Assembly (NCBI GenBank): GCA_947492525.1
Contig: CANLNQ010000015.1
Span: forward strand, 62,001-126,000
DNA: 64,000 bases
Source of the DNA: an uncultured Granulosicoccus sp.
Lineage (GTDB): Bacteria > Pseudomonadota > Gammaproteobacteria > Granulosicoccales > Granulosicoccaceae
Direction of reading: 5' to 3'
Notes under the pieces: model-generated
The model's input: the letters and a program-made list of their open reading frames with translations, nothing else
Told to the model about the DNA's origin: nothing
Database searches by the model: none
In this document: piece by piece, positions 45,400 to 54,763 of the stretch
Numbering within the stretch: position 1 is the stretch's first letter
How the letters are laid out: each line of letters opens with the position of its first letter
Position numbers and translations under genes: made by a program

Positions 45400-46383
45400 A
45401 TGCTCGACTCCACACTAAACGATGCGTCAGATAACCTTCTGCTACCCGATACCACGGTTTCCGTCAGGGAGGTCTTCGGGCTTGACGTGGATCTCATGGT
45501 GCCTGCCTATTCCAATCATACCGAGCGTGTGCCGGATATCGATCCATCCTATCTGTTTGATTTCCGCACGACAATGGCCATTCTGTCGGGCTTTGCCAAT
45601 GACTGGCGAGTGCTGATTTCGGGGTTTCACGGAACGGGCAAATCCACCCATATCGAACAGGTTGCGGCCCGACTCAACTGGCCTTGCCTGCGCATCAACC
45701 TCGACAGTCACGTCAGCCGTATCGATCTGATCGGCAAGGATGCGATTGTTCTGCGCGACGGCAAGCAGGTAACGGAATTTCAGGATGGCATTCTTCCATG
45801 GGCCTATCAGCGCAACATCGCTCTGGTGTTTGATGAGTACGATGCCGGTCGCCCCGATGTCATGTTCGTCATCCAGCGAGTTCTGGAATCGTCCGGTCAG
45901 CTGACCTTGCTGGATCAGAGCCGTGTCATCAGACCGCATCCGGCCTTTCGTTTCTTCGCCACGGCCAATACGGTAGGCCTTGGTGATACCACCGGCTTGT
46001 ACCATGGCACGCAGCAGATCAATCAGGCGCAGATGGATCGCTGGTCGGTCACTACCATCCTCAACTACATGCCGCCCGAAGAGGAGGTCAAGGTGGTGCT
46101 GGCCAAGGCGCCGCACCTGCAGGATGAGGCTGGCGAGAAGCTGGTCGGGCAGATGGTGGCGTTGGCGGGGCTGACTCGCAACGCTTTCCGCAACGGCGAT
46201 CTGGCCACGGTCATGAGTCCTCGAACGGTCATTACCTGGACGCAGAACCTGACCTTCTTCAAGGATGTCGGCCTGGCTCTGGAACTGGCCTTTGTCAACA
46301 AGTGCGATCCGGCCGAGCGTGCCTTGCTCGGAGAGCTGTATCAGCGCGTCTTCGGCGAGGAGCTTCCGGACATTGGCGCCTGA
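45400..46383 (+). CDS. cobS: Aerobic cobaltochelatase subunit CobS
   Basis: CobS is the AAA+ subunit that, with CobT and CobN, inserts cobalt into hydrogenobyrinic acid a,c-diamide in aerobic B12 synthesis. Very close to the Pseudomonas denitrificans protein: [18 protein letters not shown], Walker [21 protein letters not shown] (about 75-82), [14 protein letters not shown], Walker [13 protein letters not shown] and [20 protein letters not shown]. 327 aa from the ATG at 45400; the upstream frame to 45316 is not family-like. cobT follows. CobN is not in the window. Confidence 0.93.
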   Translation: MLDSTLNDASDNLLLPDTTVSVREVFGLDVDLMVPAYSNHTERVPDIDPSYLFDFRTTMAILSGFANDWRVLISGFHGTGKSTHIEQVAARLNWPCLRINLDSHVSRIDLIGKDAIVLRDGKQVTEFQDGILPWAYQRNIALVFDEYDAGRPDVMFVIQRVLESSGQLTLLDQSRVIRPHPAFRFFATANTVGLGDTTGLYHGTQQINQAQMDRWSVTTILNYMPPEEEVKVVLAKAPHLQDEAGEKLVGQMVALAGLTRNAFRNGDLATVMSPRTVITWTQNLTFFKDVGLALELAFVNKCDPAERALLGELYQRVFGEELPDIGA

Positions 46384-46486
46384 TGACAAGAAATCACCCG
46401 GGGCAGGGCAGGCGGGGGGTGTAACCGCTGCGGCTCCGGTCAGCGTGGGCCAGGGTATCAATGCACCGCGCAATGAAGACTCGAAC

Positions 46487-48328
46487 ATGCCCGAGGCCTT
46501 CCGGCAGTCAACCGGTGCCTGTGCGCGGGCGATCGCCCGTGACAAGTCCATCGACATCACCTTTGATGAAAATGCTGCTGAAGTCGACGGCATGGTGCTT
46601 CCGGGAATTCCCGAAGATGCCACCGAGAAAGAGCGACGACAGACGCGCGGACGCAGCGATGCCATCGCACTGCACAAGCAGCATCACGATGCACGTACCC
46701 ATGCGCGCCACCAGCCCTCCACCGATACGTCGCAACGCCTGCATGCCATGGCGGAGCAGACTCGGGTCGAGTTGCTCGGTGCGAATCTCTATGAAGGCGT
46801 TGGGCGCAATCTGGATGCGGCACTGGATGCCCGTTATCGCCTGTTGCTGGATACGGTGCGCAAGCCGGTCATCGACATGCGGGAGAACAAGAACGAGCCG
46901 CGCCTGGGCATCGAACATGCCCTGAGCCTTTATCTGCGCGAGCAACTGGGCAATCGTCCACTGCCATCTGCAGCCGGCGAAGCGCTGTCCGACTGGCGTG
47001 AATGGCTCTCCAGCGATGTGGCTGACAAGTTCAGATCGGAGGATTTCGATCTCGAGAATCAGGCCGGTTTTGCCCGCGCTCTGGGGCAGTTGCTGCGTTC
47101 CCTGGAAATGGAAGACAGTGACCCAAGTGATAACGCGGACGATTTCGAGGACGAGGACCAGCAGTCGGATGAGGCGCAATCCGAGCAGGATCAGTCCGAG
47201 TCCAGTGAATCCGACAGCTCCTCACTGGAAGAGGATGGCGAATCGGAATCGATGGAGGAGGACGATGGCAATGCCGAGGATGGCAGCGATATCGTCGAGC
47301 CTGAAGAGGACATGCCCGAGCGCAGTTCGGAGTCGCCAGGCAGCGAGTGGAGAGCCACCGCGAGTGACGCTCAAAGGCGCTCACCCAACGATTATCACGT
47401 GTATACGCAGGAATTCGATGAGGTCATCCGACCACTGGATCTGTGTGATTCCGAGGAGCTGACGCGACTTCGTCAGACGCTGGATGGGCATATCGGTGAC
47501 CTGCAACGCCAGATAGGGCGATTTGCCAATCGGCTGCAGAGAGTGCTGATGGCCCAGCAACGTCGCTCCTGGGAGTTCGATCTCGAAGAGGGGCAACTGG
47601 ATACGGCCAGGCTGACACGGGTGCTGACCGAGCCGATGATGCCGTTGACCTTCAAGCAGGAATCGGAAACGCCGTTTCGCGATACCGTGGTCACTCTGCT
47701 GCTGGACAACTCCGGCTCCATGCATGGTCGTTCGATCCGCGTGGCCGCCGTGTGTGCCGATATCCTGTCCGCCACCCTGGAGCGTTGCGGTGTGCGCGTG
47801 GAGATTCTCGGCTTCACGACCTGTGCCTGGAAGGGCGGGCGCTCACGTGAAAAATGGGTTGCCGATGGTTATCCGCCGAACCCCGGGCGATTGAACGATC
47901 TGCGGCATATCATCTACAAGGCGGCCGATACGCCCTGGCGTCAGTCACGACGGAATCTCGGACTGATGATGCGCAAGGGCCTGCTCAAGGAAAACATCGA
48001 TGGCGAAGCCTTGCAGTGGGCGCACGGACGTCTGCTGCAGCGCCCCGAACAGCGCCGTATCCTGATGATGATCTCCGACGGTGCCCCCATCGATGATTCG
48101 ACCCTGTCCACCAATCCGGGGCGCTTTCTGGAAAAGCATCTGCGCCATGTCATTGCCCAGATCGAACGTCAGGGTGAAATCGAGCTTGTCGCGATCGGGA
48201 TCGGTCACGACGTGCGCCAGTATTATCAGCGGGCCACGACCATCCACGATGTGGCACAGCTGGCCGATGTCATGACGAGCCAGCTGGTGGATCTGTTCTC
48301 AACCAACCGCGCTCGGCAGCCTCGCTGA
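46487..48328 (+). CDS. cobT: Aerobic cobaltochelatase subunit CobT
   Basis: CobT is the VWA-domain partner of CobS. About 613 aa from the ATG at 46487; a GTG at 46445 is an alternative and no clear ribosome binding site decides. The N-terminal domain ([37 protein letters not shown]) precedes a strongly acidic stretch (about 207-285, Glu/Asp/Ser-rich), typical of CobT, and a C-terminal von Willebrand A domain with [19 protein letters not shown] (about 404) and [13 protein letters not shown]. Follows cobS by about 100 bases. The 3' end overlaps the convergent HD gene by 59 bases. Confidence 0.92.
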   Translation: MPEAFRQSTGACARAIARDKSIDITFDENAAEVDGMVLPGIPEDATEKERRQTRGRSDAIALHKQHHDARTHARHQPSTDTSQRLHAMAEQTRVELLGANLYEGVGRNLDAALDARYRLLLDTVRKPVIDMRENKNEPRLGIEHALSLYLREQLGNRPLPSAAGEALSDWREWLSSDVADKFRSEDFDLENQAGFARALGQLLRSLEMEDSDPSDNADDFEDEDQQSDEAQSEQDQSESSESDSSSLEEDGESESMEEDDGNAEDGSDIVEPEEDMPERSSESPGSEWRATASDAQRRSPNDYHVYTQEFDEVIRPLDLCDSEELTRLRQTLDGHIGDLQRQIGRFANRLQRVLMAQQRRSWEFDLEEGQLDTARLTRVLTEPMMPLTFKQESETPFRDTVVTLLLDNSGSMHGRSIRVAAVCADILSATLERCGVRVEILGFTTCAWKGGRSREKWVADGYPPNPGRLNDLRHIIYKAADTPWRQSRRNLGLMMRKGLLKENIDGEALQWAHGRLLQRPEQRRILMMISDGAPIDDSTLSTNPGRFLEKHLRHVIAQIERQGEIELVAIGIGHDVRQYYQRATTIHDVAQLADVMTSQLVDLFSTNRARQPR

Positions 48329-48902
48329 AAATCGCATTGGCCAGTTGCCACAATCGGTCGGAACCCTTGCCTATCTGGGCGGTACGGGTTCTGACCTGAT
48401 CCAGCGATACATCGAATTCGCGCCAGGTACCGCCACCGGTCAGGGCGTTGAGCAGTATCGGCTGCAGACGATCGATGGCCTTGGCAAACCGCGCCTCGGC
48501 ACTGTTGCCCTCTTCGAATTCGTTCCAGCACTGTCTCAGCAGGCTGCCCTGATCCTCGGGTAGCAGGCCGAAAAGCCGCGTGGCGGCTGCCTGCTCCTCG
48601 GCTTCCCGGTTCGGATTCTGCTGCCCGTGAATGGGAACGTCGCCGGCATCGACCTCGACGATGTCGTGCACCATCAGCATCAGTATCACACGATCGACAT
48701 CCACTGCCTCATTGGCATGTTCGGCCAGAACCCGGGCAAACAGCGTCAGGTGCCAGCTGTGTTCCGCGCTGTTCTCACGGCGTTCTCCCGAGGCAATCAG
48801 CGTGGCGCGATGAATCGACTTCAGGGCATCGATGGCAACCAGAAACTGCATCTGGGATTTGAGGCGTGGATCCAGGGAGTCGGACCAGGCGGGCAATGGC
48901 AT
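48270..48902 (-). CDS. HD-domain hydrolase (HDDC2/YfbR-like nucleotidase)
   Basis: 210 aa with HD metal ligands H48 ([10 protein letters not shown]), H79-D80 ([13 protein letters not shown]) and a later Asp in KAIDRLQP. This is the arrangement of YfbR/HDDC2-type 5'-deoxynucleotidases, which act on deoxyribonucleoside monophosphates. The pattern [16 protein letters not shown] fits the bacterial HDDC2-like group. Exact substrate unknown. Convergent with cobT, overlapping its end by 59 bases. Confidence 0.83.
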   Translation of the reverse strand: MPLPAWSDSLDPRLKSQMQFLVAIDALKSIHRATLIASGERRENSAEHSWHLTLFARVLAEHANEAVDVDRVILMLMVHDIVEVDAGDVPIHGQQNPNREAEEQAAATRLFGLLPEDQGSLLRQCWNEFEEGNSAEARFAKAIDRLQPILLNALTGGGTWREFDVSLDQVRTRTAQIGKGSDRLWQLANAIFSEAAERGWLRTDPPAGSS

Positions 48903-49175
48903 GTGTTGCAGGCTCTTGAAAGGCGGGAAACGCGACGACCATAACCGATCGGTCGCGATTCGTTAAGGGCCTTGTCAGCAGGTGTGCGAACAGTACAAGC
49001 CGGTGTCGGGCCTGGTCTGGCGATCAACGTGCCCGGCGCTGGCCATTCGTCGCACCGGGCTGTGCGCCATTAAAAATTTGACCATTTGGAAAAAGATTGC
49101 TTTAATCGGATTCATCCCGTGGTCATCCGGTCCGGTTGATGCGCGGCAGCACAGACTGAAGAGGAGTCCTCAACG
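48903..49175. other. Divergent intergenic region HD hydrolase / preT
   Basis: 273 bases. It holds the preT promoter with a RutR-like site (49078-49106) and a GAGGAG ribosome binding site (49161-49166) nine bases before the preT ATG. Nothing else was recognised. Confidence 0.5.
49078..49106 (+). promoter_or_regulatory. preT promoter with overlapping RutR-like operator
   Basis: TTGACC (49078-49083), a 17-base spacer and TTTAAT (49101-49106) form a good sigma-70 promoter 70 bases before the preT ATG. The -35 box is also the left half of TTGACCATTTGGAAAA (49078-49093), a 14/16 match to the RutR consensus TTGACCANNTGGTCAA. Binding would block RNA polymerase, giving repression lifted by uracil/thymine. 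Confidence 0.7.
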
Positions 49176-50504
49176 ATGGCGTCCAGTAGTTACGAACAAC
49201 TGCAACAAGACTTGCACCCTCCGTTGTCAAGGCACGAAGCTTCGGTGGAATCCGACCGTTGCTACTTCTGCCACGACGCCCCTTGCGTGACCGCCTGTCC
49301 CACGGGCATCGACATCCCTCTGTTCATCCGGCAGATCAGCACGGACAACCCGAAGGGCTCGGCTCGCACCATCTTCAACGAGAACATTCTGGGTGGCATG
49401 TGTGCTCGGGTCTGTCCCACGGAAACACTGTGTGAGCAGGCCTGTGTGCGCAACACGGCCGAAGACAATCCGGTTCGGATCGGTGAGTTGCAGCGTTATG
49501 CCACGGATCACCTGATGGAAACAGGCGAGCAGCCCTACAGCCGTGCACAGAGCACCGGCTGCAAGGTTGCTGTCGTGGGAGCCGGCCCGGCAGGTCTTGC
49601 CTGTGCGCACAGGCTTGCATTGCTGGGTCACGAGGTCGATATCTTCGACGCCAGACCCAAGCCGGGCGGGCTCAATGAATACGGCATCGCGGCCTATAAA
49701 TCGGTCGATGAATTTGCGCAGAAAGAGGTGGCCTACATTCTTTCCATCGGCGGCATCACGCTGCATCAGGACCAGGTTCTGGGAGAGGATTTTCTGCTCG
49801 AAGACCTCAAGCGCGATTATCAGGCGGTCTTTCTGGGGCTGGGTCTGGGCGCTGTGAACGATCTGGGCATCGAAGGCGAAGAGCTTGCAGGCGTTGTGGA
49901 TGCCATTGAATTCATAGCAGAGCTTCGCCAGAGTGCCGATTACACGCAACTTGATCCGGGTGATCGCACCATCGTCATCGGTGGCGGCATGACCGCGATC
50001 GATGCGGCCGTGCAGAGTCGCATGCTCGGCTGCGAAGAGGTCACGCTGGCCTATCGCCGCGGGGTCGAGCGCATGAATGCCAGTCAGTTCGAGCAGGACC
50101 TGGCCAAGGTCAATGGGGTGGTGATTCGCAACTGGCTGCAGCCTCTGCGAGTGCTCGGCGAAAACGGACAGGTCACCGGTGTCGAGTTTGCAAGGATGAG
50201 CGAAGAGGGCGGGCAGTACGCTCCAACTGGCGAGAACGTGATCCTGCCTTGCGATCGTGTGCTCAAGGCTATCGGGCAACAGTTCGTCAACAGCGTCCCG
50301 GCCGTGGACGGGGTGACTGCAATCGAACTGGAGGCGGGTCGCATTCGTGTCGATGATGAGCGTCGAACATCCGATGCCAGGGTCTGGGCAGGCGGTGATT
50401 GCATCACCGGCGGCGAGGATCTGACTGTTGCAGCTGTGCAGGATGGCAAGCTGGCTGCAGAATCCATTCATACAACTCTGACCAAGGGGCAGACACATGG
50501 CTGA
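49176..50504 (+). CDS. preT: NAD-dependent dihydropyrimidine dehydrogenase subunit PreT
   Basis: PreT is the flavoprotein subunit that takes electrons from NADH and passes them to PreA for reduction of uracil and thymine. 442 aa with an N-terminal Fe-S cysteine region (CYFCHDAPCVTACPTGIDIP, CARVCPTETLCEQACV), FAD site VAVVGAGPAGLACAHRLA and NAD site TIVIGGGMTAIDAAVQSR. The product resembles GltD-type proteins, but the pairing with preA settles it. Overlaps preA by 8 bases. Promoter carries a RutR-like site. Confidence 0.93.
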   Translation: MASSSYEQLQQDLHPPLSRHEASVESDRCYFCHDAPCVTACPTGIDIPLFIRQISTDNPKGSARTIFNENILGGMCARVCPTETLCEQACVRNTAEDNPVRIGELQRYATDHLMETGEQPYSRAQSTGCKVAVVGAGPAGLACAHRLALLGHEVDIFDARPKPGGLNEYGIAAYKSVDEFAQKEVAYILSIGGITLHQDQVLGEDFLLEDLKRDYQAVFLGLGLGAVNDLGIEGEELAGVVDAIEFIAELRQSADYTQLDPGDRTIVIGGGMTAIDAAVQSRMLGCEEVTLAYRRGVERMNASQFEQDLAKVNGVVIRNWLQPLRVLGENGQVTGVEFARMSEEGGQYAPTGENVILPCDRVLKAIGQQFVNSVPAVDGVTAIELEAGRIRVDDERRTSDARVWAGGDCITGGEDLTVAAVQDGKLAAESIHTTLTKGQTHG

Positions 50505-51795
50505 TCTGAGCAGCGAATTTCTGGGCATCAAATCCCCCAACCCGTTCTGGCTTGCCTCGGCACCACCGACCGACAAGGAATACAACGTGGTTCGCGCGTT
50601 TGAAGCCGGTTGGGGTGGGGTCGTGTGGAAGACCCTGGGTGAAGACCCGCATGTGGTCAACGTCAATGGTCCACGCTATGGCGCAATCTATTCCAGTGAT
50701 AGAAAGTTGATCGGTCTGAACAATATCGAACTGATCACGGACAGGCCCCTGCAGGTCAATCTGGACGAGATCACTCGCGTCAAGCGCGACTGGCCGGATC
50801 GAGCCGTGGTTGTATCACTGATGGTGCCCTGTGAAGAACAGAGCTGGAAGAGCATTCTGAAGAAGGTCGAGGACACGGGTGCCGATGGTGTCGAGCTGAA
50901 TTTCGGTTGTCCACACGGCATGTCCGAGCGCGGCATGGGCGCGGCTGTCGGTCAGGTGCCGGAGTACATCCAGATGGTGGCCGAGTGGTGCAAGCAGAAT
51001 ACGCAGCTGCCGGTCATCGTCAAGCTGACACCGAATATCACCGATATTCGCGCACCCGCCCGAGCCGCCAAGGCCGGCGGGGCTGATGCCGTGTCCTTGA
51101 TCAATACGATCAATTCCATCATCAGCGTCAATCTGGATACGATGGCGCCGGAACCCTCGATAGATGGTTGGGGTTCTCACGGCGGCTATTGCGGGCCGGC
51201 GGTAAAGCCCATAGCGCTGAACATGGTGGCCGAGATAGCACGTGACCCGGAAACCGCCGGCATTCCCATCTCGGGTATCGGCGGTGTGACCACCTGGCGC
51301 GATGCGGCAGAATTCATGGCGCTGGGTGCCGGCAATGTGCAAGTGTGTACGGCAGCAATGACCTACGGTTTCCGGATCATCGAGGAATTGACGCAAGGCC
51401 TGTCCGACTGGATGGATGAACAGGGCCATGCCCGGGTGAGCGATATCGTTGGCAAGGCAACACCGAACGTCAAGGATTGGCAGAATCTGAATCTGAACTA
51501 CATCAGCAAGGCGGTCATCGATCAGGATCTGTGTATCCAGTGCGGTCGCTGTCACGTCGTGTGCGAGGACACCTCACATCAGGCCATCACATCCACTGTG
51601 GACGGCAAGCGGCATTTCGAGGTCATCGATGAGGAATGCGTGGGTTGCAATCTGTGTGTCAGTGTCTGTCCGGTGGTCGATTGCATCTCCATGGAACAGG
51701 TACGCGAAGGCATGGATGTACGAACCGGCAAGCCCATCGTCAATGAGTATGCCAACTGGACGACTCACCCCAATAATCCCGCTGCCCAGCGCTGA
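50497..51795 (+). CDS. preA: NAD-dependent dihydropyrimidine dehydrogenase subunit PreA
   Basis: PreA is the FMN-containing catalytic subunit that reduces uracil/thymine to the 5,6-dihydro base. 432 aa: dihydroorotate-dehydrogenase-like barrel (NPFWLASAPPTDKEYNV, ELNFGCPHGMSERGMG, VIVKLTPNITD, GWGSHGGYCGPAVKPIAL) and a C-terminal pair of 4Fe-4S clusters (CIQCGRCHVVCED, CVGCNLCVSVCPV). First step of the reductive pathway, ahead of hydA and the amidohydrolase further downstream. Its 3' end overlaps the convergent glycosylase gene by 31 bases. Confidence 0.95.
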   Translation: MADLSSEFLGIKSPNPFWLASAPPTDKEYNVVRAFEAGWGGVVWKTLGEDPHVVNVNGPRYGAIYSSDRKLIGLNNIELITDRPLQVNLDEITRVKRDWPDRAVVVSLMVPCEEQSWKSILKKVEDTGADGVELNFGCPHGMSERGMGAAVGQVPEYIQMVAEWCKQNTQLPVIVKLTPNITDIRAPARAAKAGGADAVSLINTINSIISVNLDTMAPEPSIDGWGSHGGYCGPAVKPIALNMVAEIARDPETAGIPISGIGGVTTWRDAAEFMALGAGNVQVCTAAMTYGFRIIEELTQGLSDWMDEQGHARVSDIVGKATPNVKDWQNLNLNYISKAVIDQDLCIQCGRCHVVCEDTSHQAITSTVDGKRHFEVIDEECVGCNLCVSVCPVVDCISMEQVREGMDVRTGKPIVNEYANWTTHPNNPAAQR

Positions 51796-52301
51796 TGCTT
51801 TTCGGCCAGCGTCAAGCTGGCCATGGCCGGACTGCTGGAGGGCAGGGGTACGATCCGCAAAGGCTGCTTACGGCTCCGCTGCAGCGTGTCGAGTGACTCG
51901 CTGCAGTGACGCTTGAGCAGTTTCTCCGCAGCCCGTCCGTTACAGGCAATGCAGCGAAGCTGCGGATGGCGGGCGACCAGAGCTGCAATGTCATTGGCTT
52001 GCTCGGTGCTGCGCACGATGCGACTGTCGAGGCTTCCGGGTCTTTCGCAACTCGCCAGTACATCCCACAGTGCAAAACCGTTTGCCGTGAGCAGGGTGCA
52101 ACGTTGTTCGTAGTCGATGGCCTGTGCGGAGGCCAGGCTGGCTTCTGGCAGACCCTGGATGATCGCCAGCATGATCGGCCAGAAGGCATTGCGAGGATGC
52201 GCATAGTAGCGCGCGGCATCCAGCGAGGCCTGGCCCGGCATGCTGCCCAGTATCAGCGTATGTGCCGCCGTACCCTCAAGCGGTGGAAAGGATTCGGCCA
52301 T
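51765..52301 (-). CDS. Hypoxanthine-DNA glycosylase (UDG superfamily)
   Basis: 178 aa. The motif LILGSMPGQASLDAARYYAH, then PRNAFWPIM and the closing LPSSSPAMASLTLAEKHQRW are those of the bacterial hypoxanthine (deoxyinosine) DNA glycosylase family, UDG family 6. It removes hypoxanthine arising from deaminated adenine and starts base-excision repair. It lies opposite to, and overlaps, the end of preA, so its presence in the pyrimidine locus may be coincidental. Confidence 0.83.
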   Translation of the reverse strand: MAESFPPLEGTAAHTLILGSMPGQASLDAARYYAHPRNAFWPIMLAIIQGLPEASLASAQAIDYEQRCTLLTANGFALWDVLASCERPGSLDSRIVRSTEQANDIAALVARHPQLRCIACNGRAAEKLLKRHCSESLDTLQRSRKQPLRIVPLPSSSPAMASLTLAEKHQRWAAGLLG

Positions 52302-52402
52302 GGTTCATGCGGGGCAGTGGACACGACAGGGGTGACAAGGCAAGTCCGGTGATGCTCCGGTTCTCTTCGGTCGCCGAGCCGGCAGCCGCTTGCTGGCATT
52401 CA

Positions 52403-53062
52403 TCAGGGTGCCAGTCCGCGAGTGAGCATGAGTTTGAGTGTCTGCTCGGCCTGCTCATGCAGAACGTCCTCGGGCTCGGTGTTGAGAGCGTTGATCTGTG
52501 GGGCGAAATCGGCATAGTGCTGCGTCGAAGACCAGATCAGGAAGATCAGGTGCAGGGGGGCAACCGGTGCCAGCTTTCCCTGATCAATCCATGTTTGTAT
52601 TATCTGGCATTTCCTGGTGACCAGGGACTTCAGCTGATTCTCGAGAAATGGCTTGATGACCGGTGCGCCCTGCAGGATTTCATTGGCGAACAGGCGCGAG
52701 GCATGCGGGGCCTTGCGGGACAGACGAAGCTTCTCTTGCGTGTATTTCCACAATTCCTCTATGGGGTCGCCTTCGGCGTCCAGTTCGGCGAGTGGGTCAA
52801 GCCAGATGGTCAATGTGCGAGCCAGCACGGCCGCATAGATATCCTGCTTGGTGTTGAAGTAGTACAGTACATTGGCCTTGGACATGCCGGCGGTGTCGGC
52901 AATCTGATCGACCGTGGAGCCGCGATAGCCGTTGGAGGAGAAGACGTCCAGCGCTGCGCGTACGATACGCGCTTCGTTGCGTATCTGGATACGAGTGCGC
53001 TTGCGGGAGCTGGAGCCGCTCACTGTTGCATCGCCGTTGAGGTTGATCTCGTCGTCTGCCAA
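52403..53062 (-). CDS. rutR: RutR-like TetR-family regulator of pyrimidine catabolism
   Basis: 219 aa, similar to E. coli RutR along its length: HTH segment IVRAALDVFSSNGYRGSTVD with MSKANVLYYF, then LTIWLDPLAE, HASRLFANEILQGAP and the family-diagnostic LIFLIWSSTQHYADFAPQI. RutR binds uracil/thymine and represses pyrimidine-degradation genes. The frame starts at a TTG at 53062; a GTG at 53023 would also leave an intact HTH and no clear ribosome binding site decides. A perfect RutR palindrome lies 19 bases upstream, so autoregulation and control of the divergent mmsA are expected. Confidence 0.92.
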   Translation of the reverse strand: MADDEINLNGDATVSGSSSRKRTRIQIRNEARIVRAALDVFSSNGYRGSTVDQIADTAGMSKANVLYYFNTKQDIYAAVLARTLTIWLDPLAELDAEGDPIEELWKYTQEKLRLSRKAPHASRLFANEILQGAPVIKPFLENQLKSLVTRKCQIIQTWIDQGKLAPVAPLHLIFLIWSSTQHYADFAPQINALNTEPEDVLHEQAEQTLKLMLTRGLAP

Positions 53063-53080
53063 GAGAGTGTTCGTAAATTG

Positions 53081-53096
53081 TTGACCAAGTGGTCAA
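53081..53096. promoter_or_regulatory. Perfect RutR operator between rutR and mmsA
   Basis: TTGACCAAGTGGTCAA matches the RutR consensus TTGACCANNTGGTCAA at every fixed position and is fully palindromic. It sits in the 92-base divergent gap, and TTGACC on either strand could also serve as a -35 box. It probably represses both rutR and mmsA. Confidence 0.88.
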
Positions 53097-53154
53097 GATA
53101 CGATAGCGTCTGCTCAATCACAAGTAAAATCAGTTCAACCCTGAGAGTTCAATC

Positions 53155-54639
53155 ATGATCACGAATCTTGTCGGCGGCCAACGAGTAGCGACGAGCAGCG
53201 GTAGAACGCAGCCGGTGTACAACCCTGCCACGGGGGAGGCCATCGATGAGCTCGGTATGAGTACGGCAGACGAGGTTGCAGCTGCTGTCGATGTTGCCGC
53301 TGAAGCCTTTCCTGCCTGGTCTGCCACGCCGCCTCTGAAGCGTGCCGCCATCATGTTCCGATTCAACGAACTGTTGATCAAGCACGCGGATGACATTGCC
53401 CGCGAGATCTCCCGCGAACATGGCAAGACCCATGATGATGCGTTGGGAGAGGTGCAGCGCGGCAGGGAAGTGGTGGAGTTCGTCTGCGGCATACCACATC
53501 TGCTCAAGGGTGAGTTCTCACGCAATGTCGGCCCGCAGATCGATTCCTGGTCCGACCGGCAGGCACTGGGTGTCTGTGCGGGGGTCACACCGTTCAATTT
53601 TCCGGCCATGGTGCCACTGTGGATGTATCCGGTCGCCATCGCCTGTGGCAACACCTTCGTTCTGAAGCCTTCCGAGCGTGATCCTTCGGCTGCGCTCATG
53701 GTGGCTGATCTGCTGCATCAGGCCGGTTTGCCCGATGGAGTCTTGAATGTGGTGCATGGTGACAAGGAAACCGTGGATGCGCTTCTGGATAACCCGAAGG
53801 TTCAGGCCATCAGTTTCGTCGGCTCCACACCCATTGCCGAATATGTCTATCACCGCGGTACCAAGGCAGGCAAGCGTGTACAGGCGCTGGGTGGTGCCAA
53901 GAACCACATGGTGGTGATGCCGGATGCGGACATGGATCAGGCCGTTGATGCCTTGATGGGTGCCGGTTTCGGTTCGGCAGGAGAGCGTTGCATGGCCATC
54001 TCCGTGGCTGTGCCCGTAGGCGAGGAAACAGCCGACAGACTCGTCAATGCCTTGCGTCCGAGGGTCGAAGCCCTTCGCATCGGCCCGGCAGACGATCCCG
54101 ATGCCGAGATGGGTCCGGTAATCACGGCGGCGGCCAAGCAGAAGATCACCTCGCTGATCGATGCCGGTGTCGAAGCGGGTGCCGAACTTGTCGTTGATGG
54201 GCGCGACATCACGTTGCAGGGGTACGAGAACGGCTATTTTCTGGGCGGCTCCCTGTTCGACAAGGTCACGACCGACATGCAGATCTATCAGGAGGAGATC
54301 TTCGGGCCGGTTCTGGCCGTGGTTCGCGCCGGCAGCTACGATGAAGCGGTGACCATGATCAATGATCATGAGTACGGCAATGGAACCGCCATCTTCACGC
54401 GTGATGGCGATGCGGCACGTTCCTTTACCGACAGCATTCAGGTGGGCATGGTGGGTGTGAATGTCCCGATTCCCGTTCCGGTGGCCTATCACAGCTTCGG
54501 TGGCTGGAAACGCTCCCTGTTTGGTGATCATTCGATCTACGGTCCGGAAGGGGTGCATTTCTATACACGACTCAAGACCGTCACCAGTCGTTGGCCGACC
54601 GGCATCAAGTCAGGAGCCGTGTTCACCTTCCCGACCTGA
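53155..54639 (+). CDS. mmsA: CoA-acylating methylmalonate/malonate-semialdehyde dehydrogenase
   Basis: MmsA oxidises methylmalonate semialdehyde to propionyl-CoA and malonate semialdehyde to acetyl-CoA, using NAD and CoA. 494 aa with [34 protein letters not shown], the catalytic Cys in [11 protein letters not shown] and the MmsA-type [19 protein letters not shown]. In this locus it would process the semialdehydes made from beta-alanine (uracil) and beta-aminoisobutyrate (thymine). The divergent rutR and the operator upstream tie it to the pathway. Confidence 0.93.
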   Translation: MITNLVGGQRVATSSGRTQPVYNPATGEAIDELGMSTADEVAAAVDVAAEAFPAWSATPPLKRAAIMFRFNELLIKHADDIAREISREHGKTHDDALGEVQRGREVVEFVCGIPHLLKGEFSRNVGPQIDSWSDRQALGVCAGVTPFNFPAMVPLWMYPVAIACGNTFVLKPSERDPSAALMVADLLHQAGLPDGVLNVVHGDKETVDALLDNPKVQAISFVGSTPIAEYVYHRGTKAGKRVQALGGAKNHMVVMPDADMDQAVDALMGAGFGSAGERCMAISVAVPVGEETADRLVNALRPRVEALRIGPADDPDAEMGPVITAAAKQKITSLIDAGVEAGAELVVDGRDITLQGYENGYFLGGSLFDKVTTDMQIYQEEIFGPVLAVVRAGSYDEAVTMINDHEYGNGTAIFTRDGDAARSFTDSIQVGMVGVNVPIPVPVAYHSFGGWKRSLFGDHSIYGPEGVHFYTRLKTVTSRWPTGIKSGAVFTFPT

Positions 54640-54763
54640 TACTCGCCAGCACGGATTCCCGATGAATACGACAAGCCACAGCTGATCCGGCGCATAGCAT
54701 GCTCACCGGACAGTGTGTGGCTGTCGACAACGACAACCGATCCAGACAGCAAGAGGGCAGACC

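Noticed and set aside
49227-50666. 479-aa frame antisense to preT
   Set aside because: Shadow; PreT has intact Fe-S, FAD and NAD motifs on the + strand.
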